Below are positions 7,395 through 15,289 of a DNA stretch of 64,000 nt, piece by piece (the stretch's first letter is position 1; each line of letters starts with the position of its first letter). The position numbers were made by a program, and so were the translations under genes. The stretch spans positions 10,106,001-10,170,000 of the forward strand of contig NZ_CP035758.1 in the NCBI RefSeq assembly GCF_004208415.1. Direction: 5' to 3'. The notes beneath the pieces are model-generated. The model did not search any database and was not told where the DNA came from. It saw only the letters and a list, made by a program, of their open reading frames with translations. The stretch comes from Ktedonosporobacter rubrisoli (GTDB lineage Bacteria; Chloroflexota; Ktedonobacteria; Ktedonobacterales; Ktedonobacteraceae).

Positions 7395-9850
7395 GAGGTG
7401 CAATGATGCGAGCAAACAATAAGGTAGAGCTGACTCTATTACTTGATCAGCAGCCTCGAATTCTATTTGGTATGACCTTTCGTCAGCTGCTTATTCTTAG
7501 CTGCGGCTTGGCCATAGGTTTCTCAATATGGCAGTGGCAGCCAATCTCATCTTCTGTGCTATTAGGCGCAGTTTGTATGGTTCCTGTAATTGTTACAACG
7601 TTGTTGTTTGCCTTCCTCACTGTAAGAGGAAGGTCTTTGGGAGAATGGATACTTATCGTATTTGTCTGGATGCTCACTCCAGAACAACTTAAGATATATA
7701 AAATAAAGGAGATACGAGACCATGTGGTAGTACTAGACGGAGCGAGAGAACAATATCAAGCTATTATGCGTGTTGAGGGAAAAAATTTTGAATTATTAAG
7801 TGATGCTGACCAAGCTGCTATTATTGAAATATTTCAGCGCTTTCTCAATGGCTTGTCCTACCCTATTTCCATATATGTTAGGATTGCTCCTTTATCCTAT
7901 CATATATCTACCCTTGTTCCTTCCCAGCCAACACCGCTGCTGAGGAGCGTATATGCTCACTATCTATCTTTCCTATCGTTGCATATATCGGAGAAACAAC
8001 CTGTAGAGGTCATGTACTATCTAAATGTCTCTGCCACTGATAAAGAACAGCTTAATGCCCGTGTTAACGAGATTTGTCGTATGCTTTCCCATCTCTCGAT
8101 CCATCGGCTTGACACAAATGATCTTATATCTTTCTACAATTTGCTTCTACCAAATAAAATGGAGCCCGTTGCGCAGGATGGAACAGGACGATTTTTGGAT
8201 GTATTAAAGCCAGAGCCTATATATGTAACAAGTAAGTGGTTAGAAATGGAGGGGATGCAACATCGCTATATCGCGTGTGTAACAATCCAGCTTCCCAAGA
8301 ACGTACATAACGCCTGGCTACGTCATGTCATCCAAGCGTATGAACCACATGTTGACCTTTATATTCATTACCAGCCCCAGGAATCAAGTCTGATGGTAAA
8401 ATTTTTGCGAAGAAAAGCTATTGAGTTGGGAGGTTCCCTGAGAGTAGCCGAGAAGTATGGCGAAAATAGTAATTTTATTACGCGACGGGCTCTTAAAGAA
8501 GTTGAGCACGTTCGAGATGAACTTCTTCAAGGATCACATCTTTATGCTGTTACATTCCTCGTGTTCGTGCGCGCTTCCTCTTGCGAGGAACTGAAAGAGC
8601 GAATAAAGCGTATACGGCTGGTTTTGCGCTCGCTTGACTTTAGAGCATCTCCGTTAACTTTTCAGCACCAACAAGCCTTTCTCTCGTTCTGTTACGGCTA
8701 CAGCAGCATGAATAAGGGACACTTGCTTACGACCGAAGGAACTGCATCTTTCTATCCATTTGTGGAACAAACCTTAACAAGTAAAGAAGGTGTACTCCTG
8801 GGTACCAGCAGCAAAAGTATTGTATTCATTGATCCGTTTAAGGGGAGGCTTAACGCCAATATGGCAATTTTAGGGGTGCCTGGCTCAGGGAAATCGTTTG
8901 CATTAAAAGTAATACTTGCAAGATTAGCAGCTGTGTCAGCCGTTGCTATTGATATTATTGATGTGGAAGGTGAGTACCGTGGATGGACAAAATTTGTAGG
9001 GGCTGCTCATGTGCAGATCACGTCTAACAACTTTGGCATTAATCCCCTAGAGTTCCAGAGTCCGCAGAATAACCTTAATGAGAAATTTACTACTCTTCTT
9101 CATTTTTTTGAAATACTTATTGGAGAGGCAGGTACGCTGTCCCAGCGCGAAAAAGTTCTACTCTCTCAAAGTCTTAATGAGACATATAAAGAGCATAGTA
9201 TGGCTAATGATCCAAAGAAACCAGTTCCATCGATGGAAACATTCGCTCGCCATCTGAGGAACAGAGATGAGGAGCTCTATCTTAGATTGTTACCCTATGT
9301 ACATCTCTTTCCAGGGAAAACGGAGATTCCTAATCATGTGCAGCATGTAGTCTATGACATGCTAGACCTTAACGAAGAATTACGGCCAGCGATCATCTTT
9401 CTAGTTACGAACAGATTATGGAATAATTTGCGAGAAGCCAGATGGAAAGAAGAAGCTCGCCATCTTGTGGTGATCGACGAGGCATGGTTTCTGACAAAGT
9501 TCAAGCAAGGATCTGCTTTTTTGGAGGAATTCGCCCGTCGAATACGAAAGTACGGAGGGGGTTTGTGGATTTCAACACAGCAGCAAGAGGATATATTCAG
9601 TTCTGAAGCGGGGAAGAATTTATTAAGTTTATGCAACACCAAATTGATTTTCAAACAAGATATATCGGGTATTCGCGCAATCAGGGACACATTAAATCTC
9701 AGTGAGGCACAAATGAGGTATGTTCAAACAGCGGCCATTGGTCAGGCCATTTACCTTACAGATAAGGCTACTTCTACAATTGATATCATTGCTTCTGAGA
9801 GGGAAGCCATGATGGCTGCCAGTACTAGACGCCAGAACAGCCAAATATAA
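7391..9850 (+). CDS. virB4: VirB4-family conjugation ATPase with N-terminal VirB3/PrgI-like segment
   Basis: 819 residues. ATG 7391 overlaps the previous stop; ATG 7403 is an alternative. Residues 25-95 hold two membrane helices after a polar start, like a fused PrgI/VirB3 domain. The ATPase part has Walker A GVPGSGKS near residue 495, Walker B HLVVIDEAWF near 691, and the downstream STQQQEDIF and TKLIFKQ segments characteristic of VirB4/TraC/TrbE. VirB4 energises assembly of the conjugation channel at the cytoplasmic membrane. A fused VirB3-VirB4 form is known in monoderm systems. The kinase gene follows after 10 bases. Confidence 0.9.
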   Translation: MRGAMMRANNKVELTLLLDQQPRILFGMTFRQLLILSCGLAIGFSIWQWQPISSSVLLGAVCMVPVIVTTLLFAFLTVRGRSLGEWILIVFVWMLTPEQLKIYKIKEIRDHVVVLDGAREQYQAIMRVEGKNFELLSDADQAAIIEIFQRFLNGLSYPISIYVRIAPLSYHISTLVPSQPTPLLRSVYAHYLSFLSLHISEKQPVEVMYYLNVSATDKEQLNARVNEICRMLSHLSIHRLDTNDLISFYNLLLPNKMEPVAQDGTGRFLDVLKPEPIYVTSKWLEMEGMQHRYIACVTIQLPKNVHNAWLRHVIQAYEPHVDLYIHYQPQESSLMVKFLRRKAIELGGSLRVAEKYGENSNFITRRALKEVEHVRDELLQGSHLYAVTFLVFVRASSCEELKERIKRIRLVLRSLDFRASPLTFQHQQAFLSFCYGYSSMNKGHLLTTEGTASFYPFVEQTLTSKEGVLLGTSSKSIVFIDPFKGRLNANMAILGVPGSGKSFALKVILARLAAVSAVAIDIIDVEGEYRGWTKFVGAAHVQITSNNFGINPLEFQSPQNNLNEKFTTLLHFFEILIGEAGTLSQREKVLLSQSLNETYKEHSMANDPKKPVPSMETFARHLRNRDEELYLRLLPYVHLFPGKTEIPNHVQHVVYDMLDLNEELRPAIIFLVTNRLWNNLREARWKEEARHLVVIDEAWFLTKFKQGSAFLEEFARRIRKYGGGLWISTQQQEDIFSSEAGKNLLSLCNTKLIFKQDISGIRAIRDTLNLSEAQMRYVQTAAIGQAIYLTDKATSTIDIIASEREAMMAASTRRQNSQI

Positions 9851-9860
9851 GGGGGAGAGT

Positions 9861-11999
9861 ATGTCACAGAATAACCTGCAGATGGGTAATTATCGCTTAC
9901 TTCGGCTGATCGGTAAGGGAGGATTCGCAGATGTATATTTAGCAAGACACATCTACCTTAATAATCTTGCAGCCATTAAGGTATTGCATATTGATCAAGA
10001 CTATTTGGAGATGTTTCACAAGGAGGCACAAACTATTGCGGAGCTCACCCATCCCAATATTGTTCGTGTCTTTGATTTCGGTTTAGAGGATGATAGAGCA
10101 TTTCTTGTGATGGAGTATGCCCCCTATGGCTCCTTGGGTCGATATGGGAATTCCGTTGTCCCCTTGCCCAATGTACTGTCGTACGTGCGCCAGGTTGCGG
10201 GCGCTTTGCAATACTCCCATAATCGCCAAGTAATTCATCGTGATATCAAGCCCGAGAATATGCTGATAGCAGCCAATTACCATATTCTCCTGAGCGACTT
10301 TGGACTTGCTTTACATAATCGAACTCTAAGCATAGAGCATGCAGAGACCGCAGGTACCGTATCTTATGTTGCCCCGGAACAGATCCAAGGTTTCCCCCAA
10401 CCCGCCAGCGATCAATACTCGCTGGCAATTACTGTCTATAAGTGGCTGTGCGGCAAGCTACCTTTCCAGGGTACAATAGCCGAGGTCACGGCTCAACAAC
10501 TTTCGGCGCTACCTCCTCCCCTACATGGCCCATTGGAGATTGAGCGTGTAGTTATGAGGGCGCTGGCTAAAGACCCTAAAGCTCGGTTTTCAGATGTCCA
10601 GGAATTTGCCGACGCGCTCGTAGAAGCTGGCGAGGCTATTGGCGTAGAACCGAGTAGACCAGAGGAGGAACACTTTTCTACCTCTGGTGCAAAGAGGCGA
10701 GCTGCTCCAGAAACTGTTAAGCTTAGCAGTAGACGTATTAGTAGGCAGAGCGGGAGGGAACTAGCTAGTGCAGCAACAATACGTCAAAACAAGCCTGACA
10801 AACCTGTTATGCCTCCATCTCCTAGACCTGGGCATCTGTCGAGGAGACAGATTATGCTGGGTATAATTACCATCGCTGGAGCCGGAGCATTAGGCCTTGG
10901 CATTGCGGCGTTGCAACATGCCCCAGCAGCGCCAGTGCTACGCCAATTTCCCTCTCCAACCACTTTGCCCACTCTAGCATCTACACCGACAAAAGGCTCT
11001 ACGCCAATGTCCACAAAAAAGCCTGCACCATCGTCTACCCCTAACCCCTCTCCTACCCCTGTTCAGCAACAGGCTCCAGCTCAAACGCCAACATCGGCAC
11101 CCTCTAACCCAGGATTGCTTTTTTACACTTATACTGGACATAGTAATGTAGTATATGCTGTTACATGGTCTCCCGATGGAAAGTACGTTGCATCTGGAGG
11201 AGCAGACCAAACCGCCCAGGTATGGAGTGCCACAAACGGTTTTCCTATCTTAATATATAGGGGGCATAGCGCGACAGTAACAGCCCTGGCCTGGTCACCA
11301 AATGGCACACGCATTGCATCAGCCAGTGATGACCATACAGTCCATGTATGGAATCAAAATGGGAATCTTCTCTACATCTGTAGAGGCCACACGAATAGTG
11401 TGCATACCGTAGCCTGGTCACCAGATGGTACCAAGCTGGCAACAGGAAGCAGTGATAACACTGCTCGGATCTGGGATACCAGCGGAAACCTGCTGATGTC
11501 CTACACAGACCACCATGCCACGGTATGGTCTGTAACCTGGTCACCTAGCGGCAGGTATTTGGCCAGCGCGAGCGGTAGTGTAGGATCACCAGACCATACT
11601 GTAAAGATATGGGATATCAATACCGGTTCTACAACTTTTACCTATAATGGTCATAATGATCTCGTATTCTATGCTGTATGGTCTCCAGATGGAAAGCACA
11701 TTGCATCTGGAGGCAACGGGGGAAGCCTCCAATTATGGAGCGCAATATCGGGCAATCAGGAGCTAATTTATCGTGGTCATACTGATACAGTATATGGTCT
11801 CTCCTGGTCACCGGATAGCACTCGACTTGCATCGGGTAGTTTGGACAATACTGTAAAGATATGGGATATTCAAAATAATAGCACAGTGTTTTCCTATAAT
11901 GGCCATTCTGCTGCTGTTTATGGTGTAGCCTGGTCACCAGATGGCACTCGAATTGCTTCGGGAAGCTATGACCGAACAGTGCAGGTATGGCAGGCTTGA
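9861..11999 (+). CDS. Membrane-anchored Ser/Thr protein kinase with seven WD40 repeats
   Basis: 712 residues; ribosome site GGGGGAG before ATG 9861. The kinase domain (about 11-265) is complete: glycine loop GKGGFADV (18-25), Lys40 in AIKVL, catalytic HRDIKPEN with Asp128, DFG at 146-148, and APEQI. A single hydrophobic helix follows (about 332-352, IMLGIITIAGAGALGLGI), then a Pro/Ser/Thr-rich spacer and seven WD40 repeats (about 425-712), each with the GH...W(S)P(D)G...S...W pattern, enough for one closed propeller. The topology is a cytoplasmic kinase with an outside propeller. Such Hanks-type kinases are common in Chloroflexota; this one sits 10 bases after virB4 inside the transfer operon, which suggests a role in sensing or controlling transfer. 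Confidence 0.93.
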   Translation: MSQNNLQMGNYRLLRLIGKGGFADVYLARHIYLNNLAAIKVLHIDQDYLEMFHKEAQTIAELTHPNIVRVFDFGLEDDRAFLVMEYAPYGSLGRYGNSVVPLPNVLSYVRQVAGALQYSHNRQVIHRDIKPENMLIAANYHILLSDFGLALHNRTLSIEHAETAGTVSYVAPEQIQGFPQPASDQYSLAITVYKWLCGKLPFQGTIAEVTAQQLSALPPPLHGPLEIERVVMRALAKDPKARFSDVQEFADALVEAGEAIGVEPSRPEEEHFSTSGAKRRAAPETVKLSSRRISRQSGRELASAATIRQNKPDKPVMPPSPRPGHLSRRQIMLGIITIAGAGALGLGIAALQHAPAAPVLRQFPSPTTLPTLASTPTKGSTPMSTKKPAPSSTPNPSPTPVQQQAPAQTPTSAPSNPGLLFYTYTGHSNVVYAVTWSPDGKYVASGGADQTAQVWSATNGFPILIYRGHSATVTALAWSPNGTRIASASDDHTVHVWNQNGNLLYICRGHTNSVHTVAWSPDGTKLATGSSDNTARIWDTSGNLLMSYTDHHATVWSVTWSPSGRYLASASGSVGSPDHTVKIWDINTGSTTFTYNGHNDLVFYAVWSPDGKHIASGGNGGSLQLWSAISGNQELIYRGHTDTVYGLSWSPDSTRLASGSLDNTVKIWDIQNNSTVFSYNGHSAAVYGVAWSPDGTRIASGSYDRTVQVWQA

Positions 12000-12022
12000 C
12001 ATTTTGAAAATAGAAGAGGTGC

Positions 12023-12664
12023 ATGATTGTGGGAGAACTTAACGGTAATACAGAACTTACGGAGCGTGAACGGTTTATTCTGAAATGGATCGCTGATCAA
12101 TATTGTGTCCGTTTTGATCAGCTCCAACGATTGTTAAATCAAAGCGTTGGAGAAACGCGGACTGCTATAGAAAGGTTAGGCTTACTAGAAAGCCAGGAAA
12201 TTACATATGAGCACCCCCGTACTTTTTGGCTTTCTCAGAGAGCGCTAATGCTCCTTGGCTTATCGTATGAGTACTATGAGCCACAACCAAACTCTTTAGA
12301 ACGTATCTATTGTGCGAATAACGTGAGAATCAATTTGGAAACAAAGAAACCAAATGTCAAATGGTTCTCAGAGCGTGCAATTAGACATCAATTACAGAGC
12401 TACAATCCTTCACCTTCGTTGCTGCCTGTACCGGTCGCTAAGGTACAGTTCAACAGTCGATCAGCAACGATCGACATCATTCTTAATTTCGCTCCAGATG
12501 TACTAACGAAGCTGGCTCCATGGTACCAGCATGGTGAAATTTGGCTTTACGTATATGAGAGTTTCGCAGAGGAAATTGCTCTTGTCTATCTCAATCTGGT
12601 TGAAGATCTGCGAAAACGTGTGAAAATCTTTTCCCTTATAGATTTTGAAGAGCTATCACTGTGA
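12023..12664 (+). CDS. Winged-helix protein of replication-relaxation type
   Basis: 213 residues; AGAGGTG precedes ATG 12023. The N-terminal half has a winged-helix pattern (LTERERFILKWIADQ, FDQLQRLLNQ, then a wing-like TFWLSQRALMLLGL), and the C-terminal half (STIDIILNFAPD-like region, about 150-210) has alternating hydrophobic strands. This organisation, an HTH followed by an alpha/beta domain, matches the 'replication-relaxation' family often found beside VirD4/relaxase genes on actinobacterial and Chloroflexota elements. It probably binds near the transfer origin or regulates the operon. Its end overlaps the start of the next gene. Confidence 0.65.
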   Translation: MIVGELNGNTELTERERFILKWIADQYCVRFDQLQRLLNQSVGETRTAIERLGLLESQEITYEHPRTFWLSQRALMLLGLSYEYYEPQPNSLERIYCANNVRINLETKKPNVKWFSERAIRHQLQSYNPSPSLLPVPVAKVQFNSRSATIDIILNFAPDVLTKLAPWYQHGEIWLYVYESFAEEIALVYLNLVEDLRKRVKIFSLIDFEELSL

Positions 12665-13413
12665 AGATGAGAGAAGATGTTCCTCCGCCACTCGGACCAA
12701 TATTTCATAACTGGGTATTGGAAGCGTGGCGACCTACTGAGGAGCCCGTGCAGGTCACATGGACCACATTTAACCAAATCGAGCAAGCTTATGCCTCTCT
12801 CTATGGAAAGATAAGAGATAGACAGCTGCTCTTCAAACAGGTACAAGTACTGTTAGAGGACATTCCCAGGCCAAAAGAGATATTTTTGCCTTATAACAAG
12901 GCCCTGCCTGCACTTCCCCCCGAGCTGCATAATTGGGTGGTTTATATGCTGCGCCCGGATCAAAGGACTACACTTCCTCTTCCTAAATACTTGGAGGAGG
13001 CCAGGAAAGCGTATGTCGAGCTCTACGGGAGAGAACCGAAAAACATAGTAGAGTTTAATAGACAAATATCAAATATACTTACGTCAACTTACCGATCACA
13101 GTCCTTTACTCATGCGACAGAAGCGAAATTACCGATAGCACCTCTTCCCAAAGAGCTACGAGAATGGATATATGCAGCATATAGACCACATGAGGAGCAG
13201 AGGTTCCTAACTCTTCACAGGTTTGAGGAAATTGTGAAGAAACATAGGGATCTCTACGGGAAAGATCCCAAAGACCTTTTGTCATTTATCCAACAGTGCA
13301 GAAAAGAGTTTCCGCAACCAGTTAAGCACCAAGTAGAAGAGCACCCGCGAAAGTTTATTACTCGTGACCGCGATCCATCCCGCGATCCATTTGATAGAGG
13401 AGGCAGATTATAG
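12661..13413 (+). CDS. Protein with three copies of an uncharacterised ~58-residue domain
   Basis: 250 residues from GTG 12661 (overlaps the previous stop; ATG 12667 is an alternative). Three tandem repeats are plain to the eye at about residues 10-65, 83-140 and 159-217. Each begins P-x(2,3)-(L/I)-x(0,1)-(H/R)-(N/E)-W-(V/I), has RP near position 14 and LYG-(K/R)-(D/E)-P in the second half, and ends with a helix (FNRQIS, FIQQCR). A basic, Asp/Arg-rich tail follows. A fourth, more divergent copy lies in the protein at 14213. No known family is recognised. It is the last gene before the oriT candidate, so a DNA-processing or relaxosome role is a guess from position. Confidence 0.7.
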   Translation: MKMREDVPPPLGPIFHNWVLEAWRPTEEPVQVTWTTFNQIEQAYASLYGKIRDRQLLFKQVQVLLEDIPRPKEIFLPYNKALPALPPELHNWVVYMLRPDQRTTLPLPKYLEEARKAYVELYGREPKNIVEFNRQISNILTSTYRSQSFTHATEAKLPIAPLPKELREWIYAAYRPHEEQRFLTLHRFEEIVKKHRDLYGKDPKDLLSFIQQCRKEFPQPVKHQVEEHPRKFITRDRDPSRDPFDRGGRL

Positions 13414-13450
13414 GATGGTAATAGCTTCGCTAATCATGTAAACCATCCTA
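13411..13450 (+). terminator. Hairpin at the end of the transfer operon
   Basis: Stem TAGGATGGT / ACCATCCTA (13411-13419 with 13442-13450), starting at the stop codon of the repeat-domain gene. There is no T tract, so it may be an RNA-stabilising hairpin or part of the transfer-origin region rather than a true terminator. Confidence 0.4.
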
Positions 13451-13501
13451 ATGGACCGTTAGAGCTAAATTCCGCAATGATAGAATTCCAACTGGGCACC
13501 G

Positions 13502-13579
13502 CGTAGCGTGCTACCCGCTGAGTAAAAGAGCAACGTTGCTCATGCCGCAACAGGTAAGACACCACGCTACGGCGGGTAG
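13502..13579. other. oriT: Candidate origin of transfer (oriT) with interleaved inverted repeats
   Basis: The non-coding stretch 13451-13752 lies between the transfer operon and the relaxase operon. It holds A = CGTAGCGTG (13502-13510), B = CTACCCGC (13511-13518), A' = CACGCTACG (13563-13571) and B' = GCGGGTAG (13572-13579). A pairs perfectly with A' and B with B', in the interleaved order A-B-A'-B'. Between them is the perfect 14-bp palindrome GAGCAACGTTGCTC (13528-13541). Clustered inverted repeats next to a relaxase gene are the usual form of an oriT. The nick site cannot be fixed from sequence alone. Confidence 0.55.
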
Positions 13580-13692
13580 TGCAGGATAAAGCAAGCCCAA
13601 AATGTCCGAATTTCTTCCGAACATGTCTTATAGGGGAACGTAGGAAGTAGCTTCATGATTCGTATATTATCCGTGTAGCTTCTAATTCATAC

Positions 13693-13721
13693 GTATACAT
13701 TCGGATACTTTAGATGTATAC
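13693..13721 (+). promoter_or_regulatory. Two GTATAC operator-like sites
   Basis: GTATAC at 13693-13698 and 13716-13721, 32-60 bases before the RHH gene at 13753. The downstream context TGTATACTATTTTCTAG resembles TAGTATACTTCTAG before the gene at 2993. The spacing suits two dimeric sites for an RHH-type repressor and would control the mobilisation operon. Confidence 0.5.
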
Positions 13722-13752
13722 TATTTTCTAGTAATGAAGAAAGGAAGATATT

Positions 13753-14241
13753 ATGGTTGAGCGAAAGCGGCTTGATGTATATGTCAAAAGTGAGCTGCGT
13801 GACTTTATCTCCGAGGAATCTGAACGGTCGGGGAGACCGATGAATGCCATTGTAGAAGAGATTCTGACCCAGGCGCTAGCAAAGAGCAGGGGAGAATTAA
13901 TTGAGCAACAATCCTTGCCAGTTATCCGGGAGCTCCTCTTTTCGGCTTTGCGCAAGCACAAGGTCGAGCTCAGGCAAGAGCTCAGAGAGGACTTGAGGAT
14001 GGAGGTGGTTGATGTGGTGAAGGAAGGCTTGCGCAGAAGTACGGATCGATTAGCAGCTCTACTTGTCCGCTCGGTACGTGATAGTGCGATGATACGGCGC
14101 CTCATGTACACCCTGCTAGCCAAGAGTGTGAGCGTGGAATTTGCCCAAAAGGCCTACAAGGACGCGCAAGAAAAAGCTGGCCAGGAGCTATCATCCAGCA
14201 AAAGGAACGAAAATGATACCAGAAGATCACAAGCCGAATGA
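13753..14241 (+). CDS. RHH-type DNA-binding protein, likely relaxosome accessory factor
   Basis: 162 residues; GAAAGGAAG precedes ATG 13753. The first 45 residues read as a ribbon-helix-helix: strand KRLDVYVKSELRDFI, helix SEESERSGRPMNAIVEEI. A basic/acidic helical region follows (about 65-160). In this position, first gene of the operon with relaxase and coupling protein and directly after the oriT candidate, an RHH protein is usually the MobC/TraY-like factor that binds oriT and represses its own operon. Function is inferred from fold pattern and context. Its 3' end overlaps the next gene by 29 bases. Confidence 0.7.
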   Translation: MVERKRLDVYVKSELRDFISEESERSGRPMNAIVEEILTQALAKSRGELIEQQSLPVIRELLFSALRKHKVELRQELREDLRMEVVDVVKEGLRRSTDRLAALLVRSVRDSAMIRRLMYTLLAKSVSVEFAQKAYKDAQEKAGQELSSSKRNENDTRRSQAE

Positions 14242-14704
14242 GCAAGAAAAGGCCTTCTTAAAGTTCTCGCCGCAGATTCACAATTATATTCTAGACCTCC
14301 TGGACGGATGGCCAGAGGAGTGCGAGATCTCGACCTGGCTAGCGGAGGATGTAGCGCTGACCCAATTTGGTGGTTTGCCCGAGGATATGGGCAAGTTCAA
14401 GGAGGCTATTAGGGAGGTGATATCATATCATCAATATCGGGACCCTAGCGATGTTACCAGTACCACAGACCAGGACATTGGGGGGCCGTTTACACCTTTC
14501 TTGGAAGACTTTGAGACGCAATCACCAGCCGTTATTGAGCAACTTAATCGCACATTAGAGTGGTTAAAACGCTCAGAGATTACTCCCGAGCATGGCGATG
14601 ACTTTATTCGCCAAGACCTGCTGCTTGGGCCAGAACCCACTAAGGTGGTAGATATCACTGAGTTTCGGAAAAGTAGTGATACATTTGATCTTTTTGACCG
14701 GTAG
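14213..14704 (+). CDS. Mobilisation-operon protein sharing the W/LYG repeat domain
   Basis: 163 residues from ATG 14213, chosen for AAAGGAA just upstream; it overlaps the RHH gene. Residues about 18-75 (FSPQIHNYILDLLDG, then FGGLPEDMGKFKEAI) align with the repeat of the protein at 12661: the H-N-aromatic start, a Pro-Glu-Glu centre, and the G-x-x-P-x-D-x(3)-F end. The C-terminal half is acidic and unassigned, ending FRKSSDTFDLFDR. No family is recognised. Carried between the RHH protein and the relaxase, it is probably a relaxosome component. Confidence 0.6.
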   Translation: MIPEDHKPNEQEKAFLKFSPQIHNYILDLLDGWPEECEISTWLAEDVALTQFGGLPEDMGKFKEAIREVISYHQYRDPSDVTSTTDQDIGGPFTPFLEDFETQSPAVIEQLNRTLEWLKRSEITPEHGDDFIRQDLLLGPEPTKVVDITEFRKSSDTFDLFDR

Positions 14705-14707
14705 GTA

Positions 14708-15289
14708 ATGATGAGCAGACCAGTGGTTGTCAGACATCGCTATATTGGTACCGGCAGGATGCGCCCCAGCGACGCCAAGAGGCAGCTAACAGCCCATATA
14801 AAATATATAGAGCATCGGAGCAGGGATGCAAATGAGAGTCGTGATGATAGGCGACTCTTTAGCGCTGCAGAAGATGTCGTCAACCGCAGAGATGCGGTAA
14901 TAGACATCTCGTCAAACGCAAGCCCGAGAGTTTATTTCCATAAAATCATGCTCTCTCCTGGGCCGGATATTCCGGTATCGGATATGCGTCAGTGGACGCG
15001 AGATCTAATGAGAGCGCTCGAACAGCGCTGTGGCTTGCATCTGCACTGGTACGCAGTGCAGCACCATAATACAGAGCACAGCCACGTTCACGTGATTATT
15101 AGCGGTTGCGGGGAGGACCAAACCGGTCAACTCGAACCTGTGTTTCTGTGCCCAGATGATTATGCTTTCCTGAAAGAGCGAGGCAAGGAGCTGAGCGATC
15201 TCGCCTATCACCAACTTATCAAAGACACTCTCAGAGTAATAAATCAACAGGATAGTATCTTGGAGAAAGGTTCTAGAGATGAGCATTGA
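14708..15289 (+). CDS. Compact HUH relaxase (single-domain)
   Basis: 193 residues. The HUH metal-binding motif reads EHSHVHVIISG (about 122-132) after HWYAVQHHNT, and an N-terminal YIEHRSRD-type region (about 35-45) follows a basic start, like MobA/VirD2 relaxases (which carry the nicking Tyr near the N-terminus; Tyr14 or Tyr36 are candidates). Relaxases are usually 300 residues or more, with a primase or helicase tail; here only the nicking domain is present. The protein would cut one strand at oriT and stay bound to it. It overlaps the coupling-protein gene by 11 bases. Confidence 0.75.
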   Translation: MMSRPVVVRHRYIGTGRMRPSDAKRQLTAHIKYIEHRSRDANESRDDRRLFSAAEDVVNRRDAVIDISSNASPRVYFHKIMLSPGPDIPVSDMRQWTRDLMRALEQRCGLHLHWYAVQHHNTEHSHVHVIISGCGEDQTGQLEPVFLCPDDYAFLKERGKELSDLAYHQLIKDTLRVINQQDSILEKGSRDEH

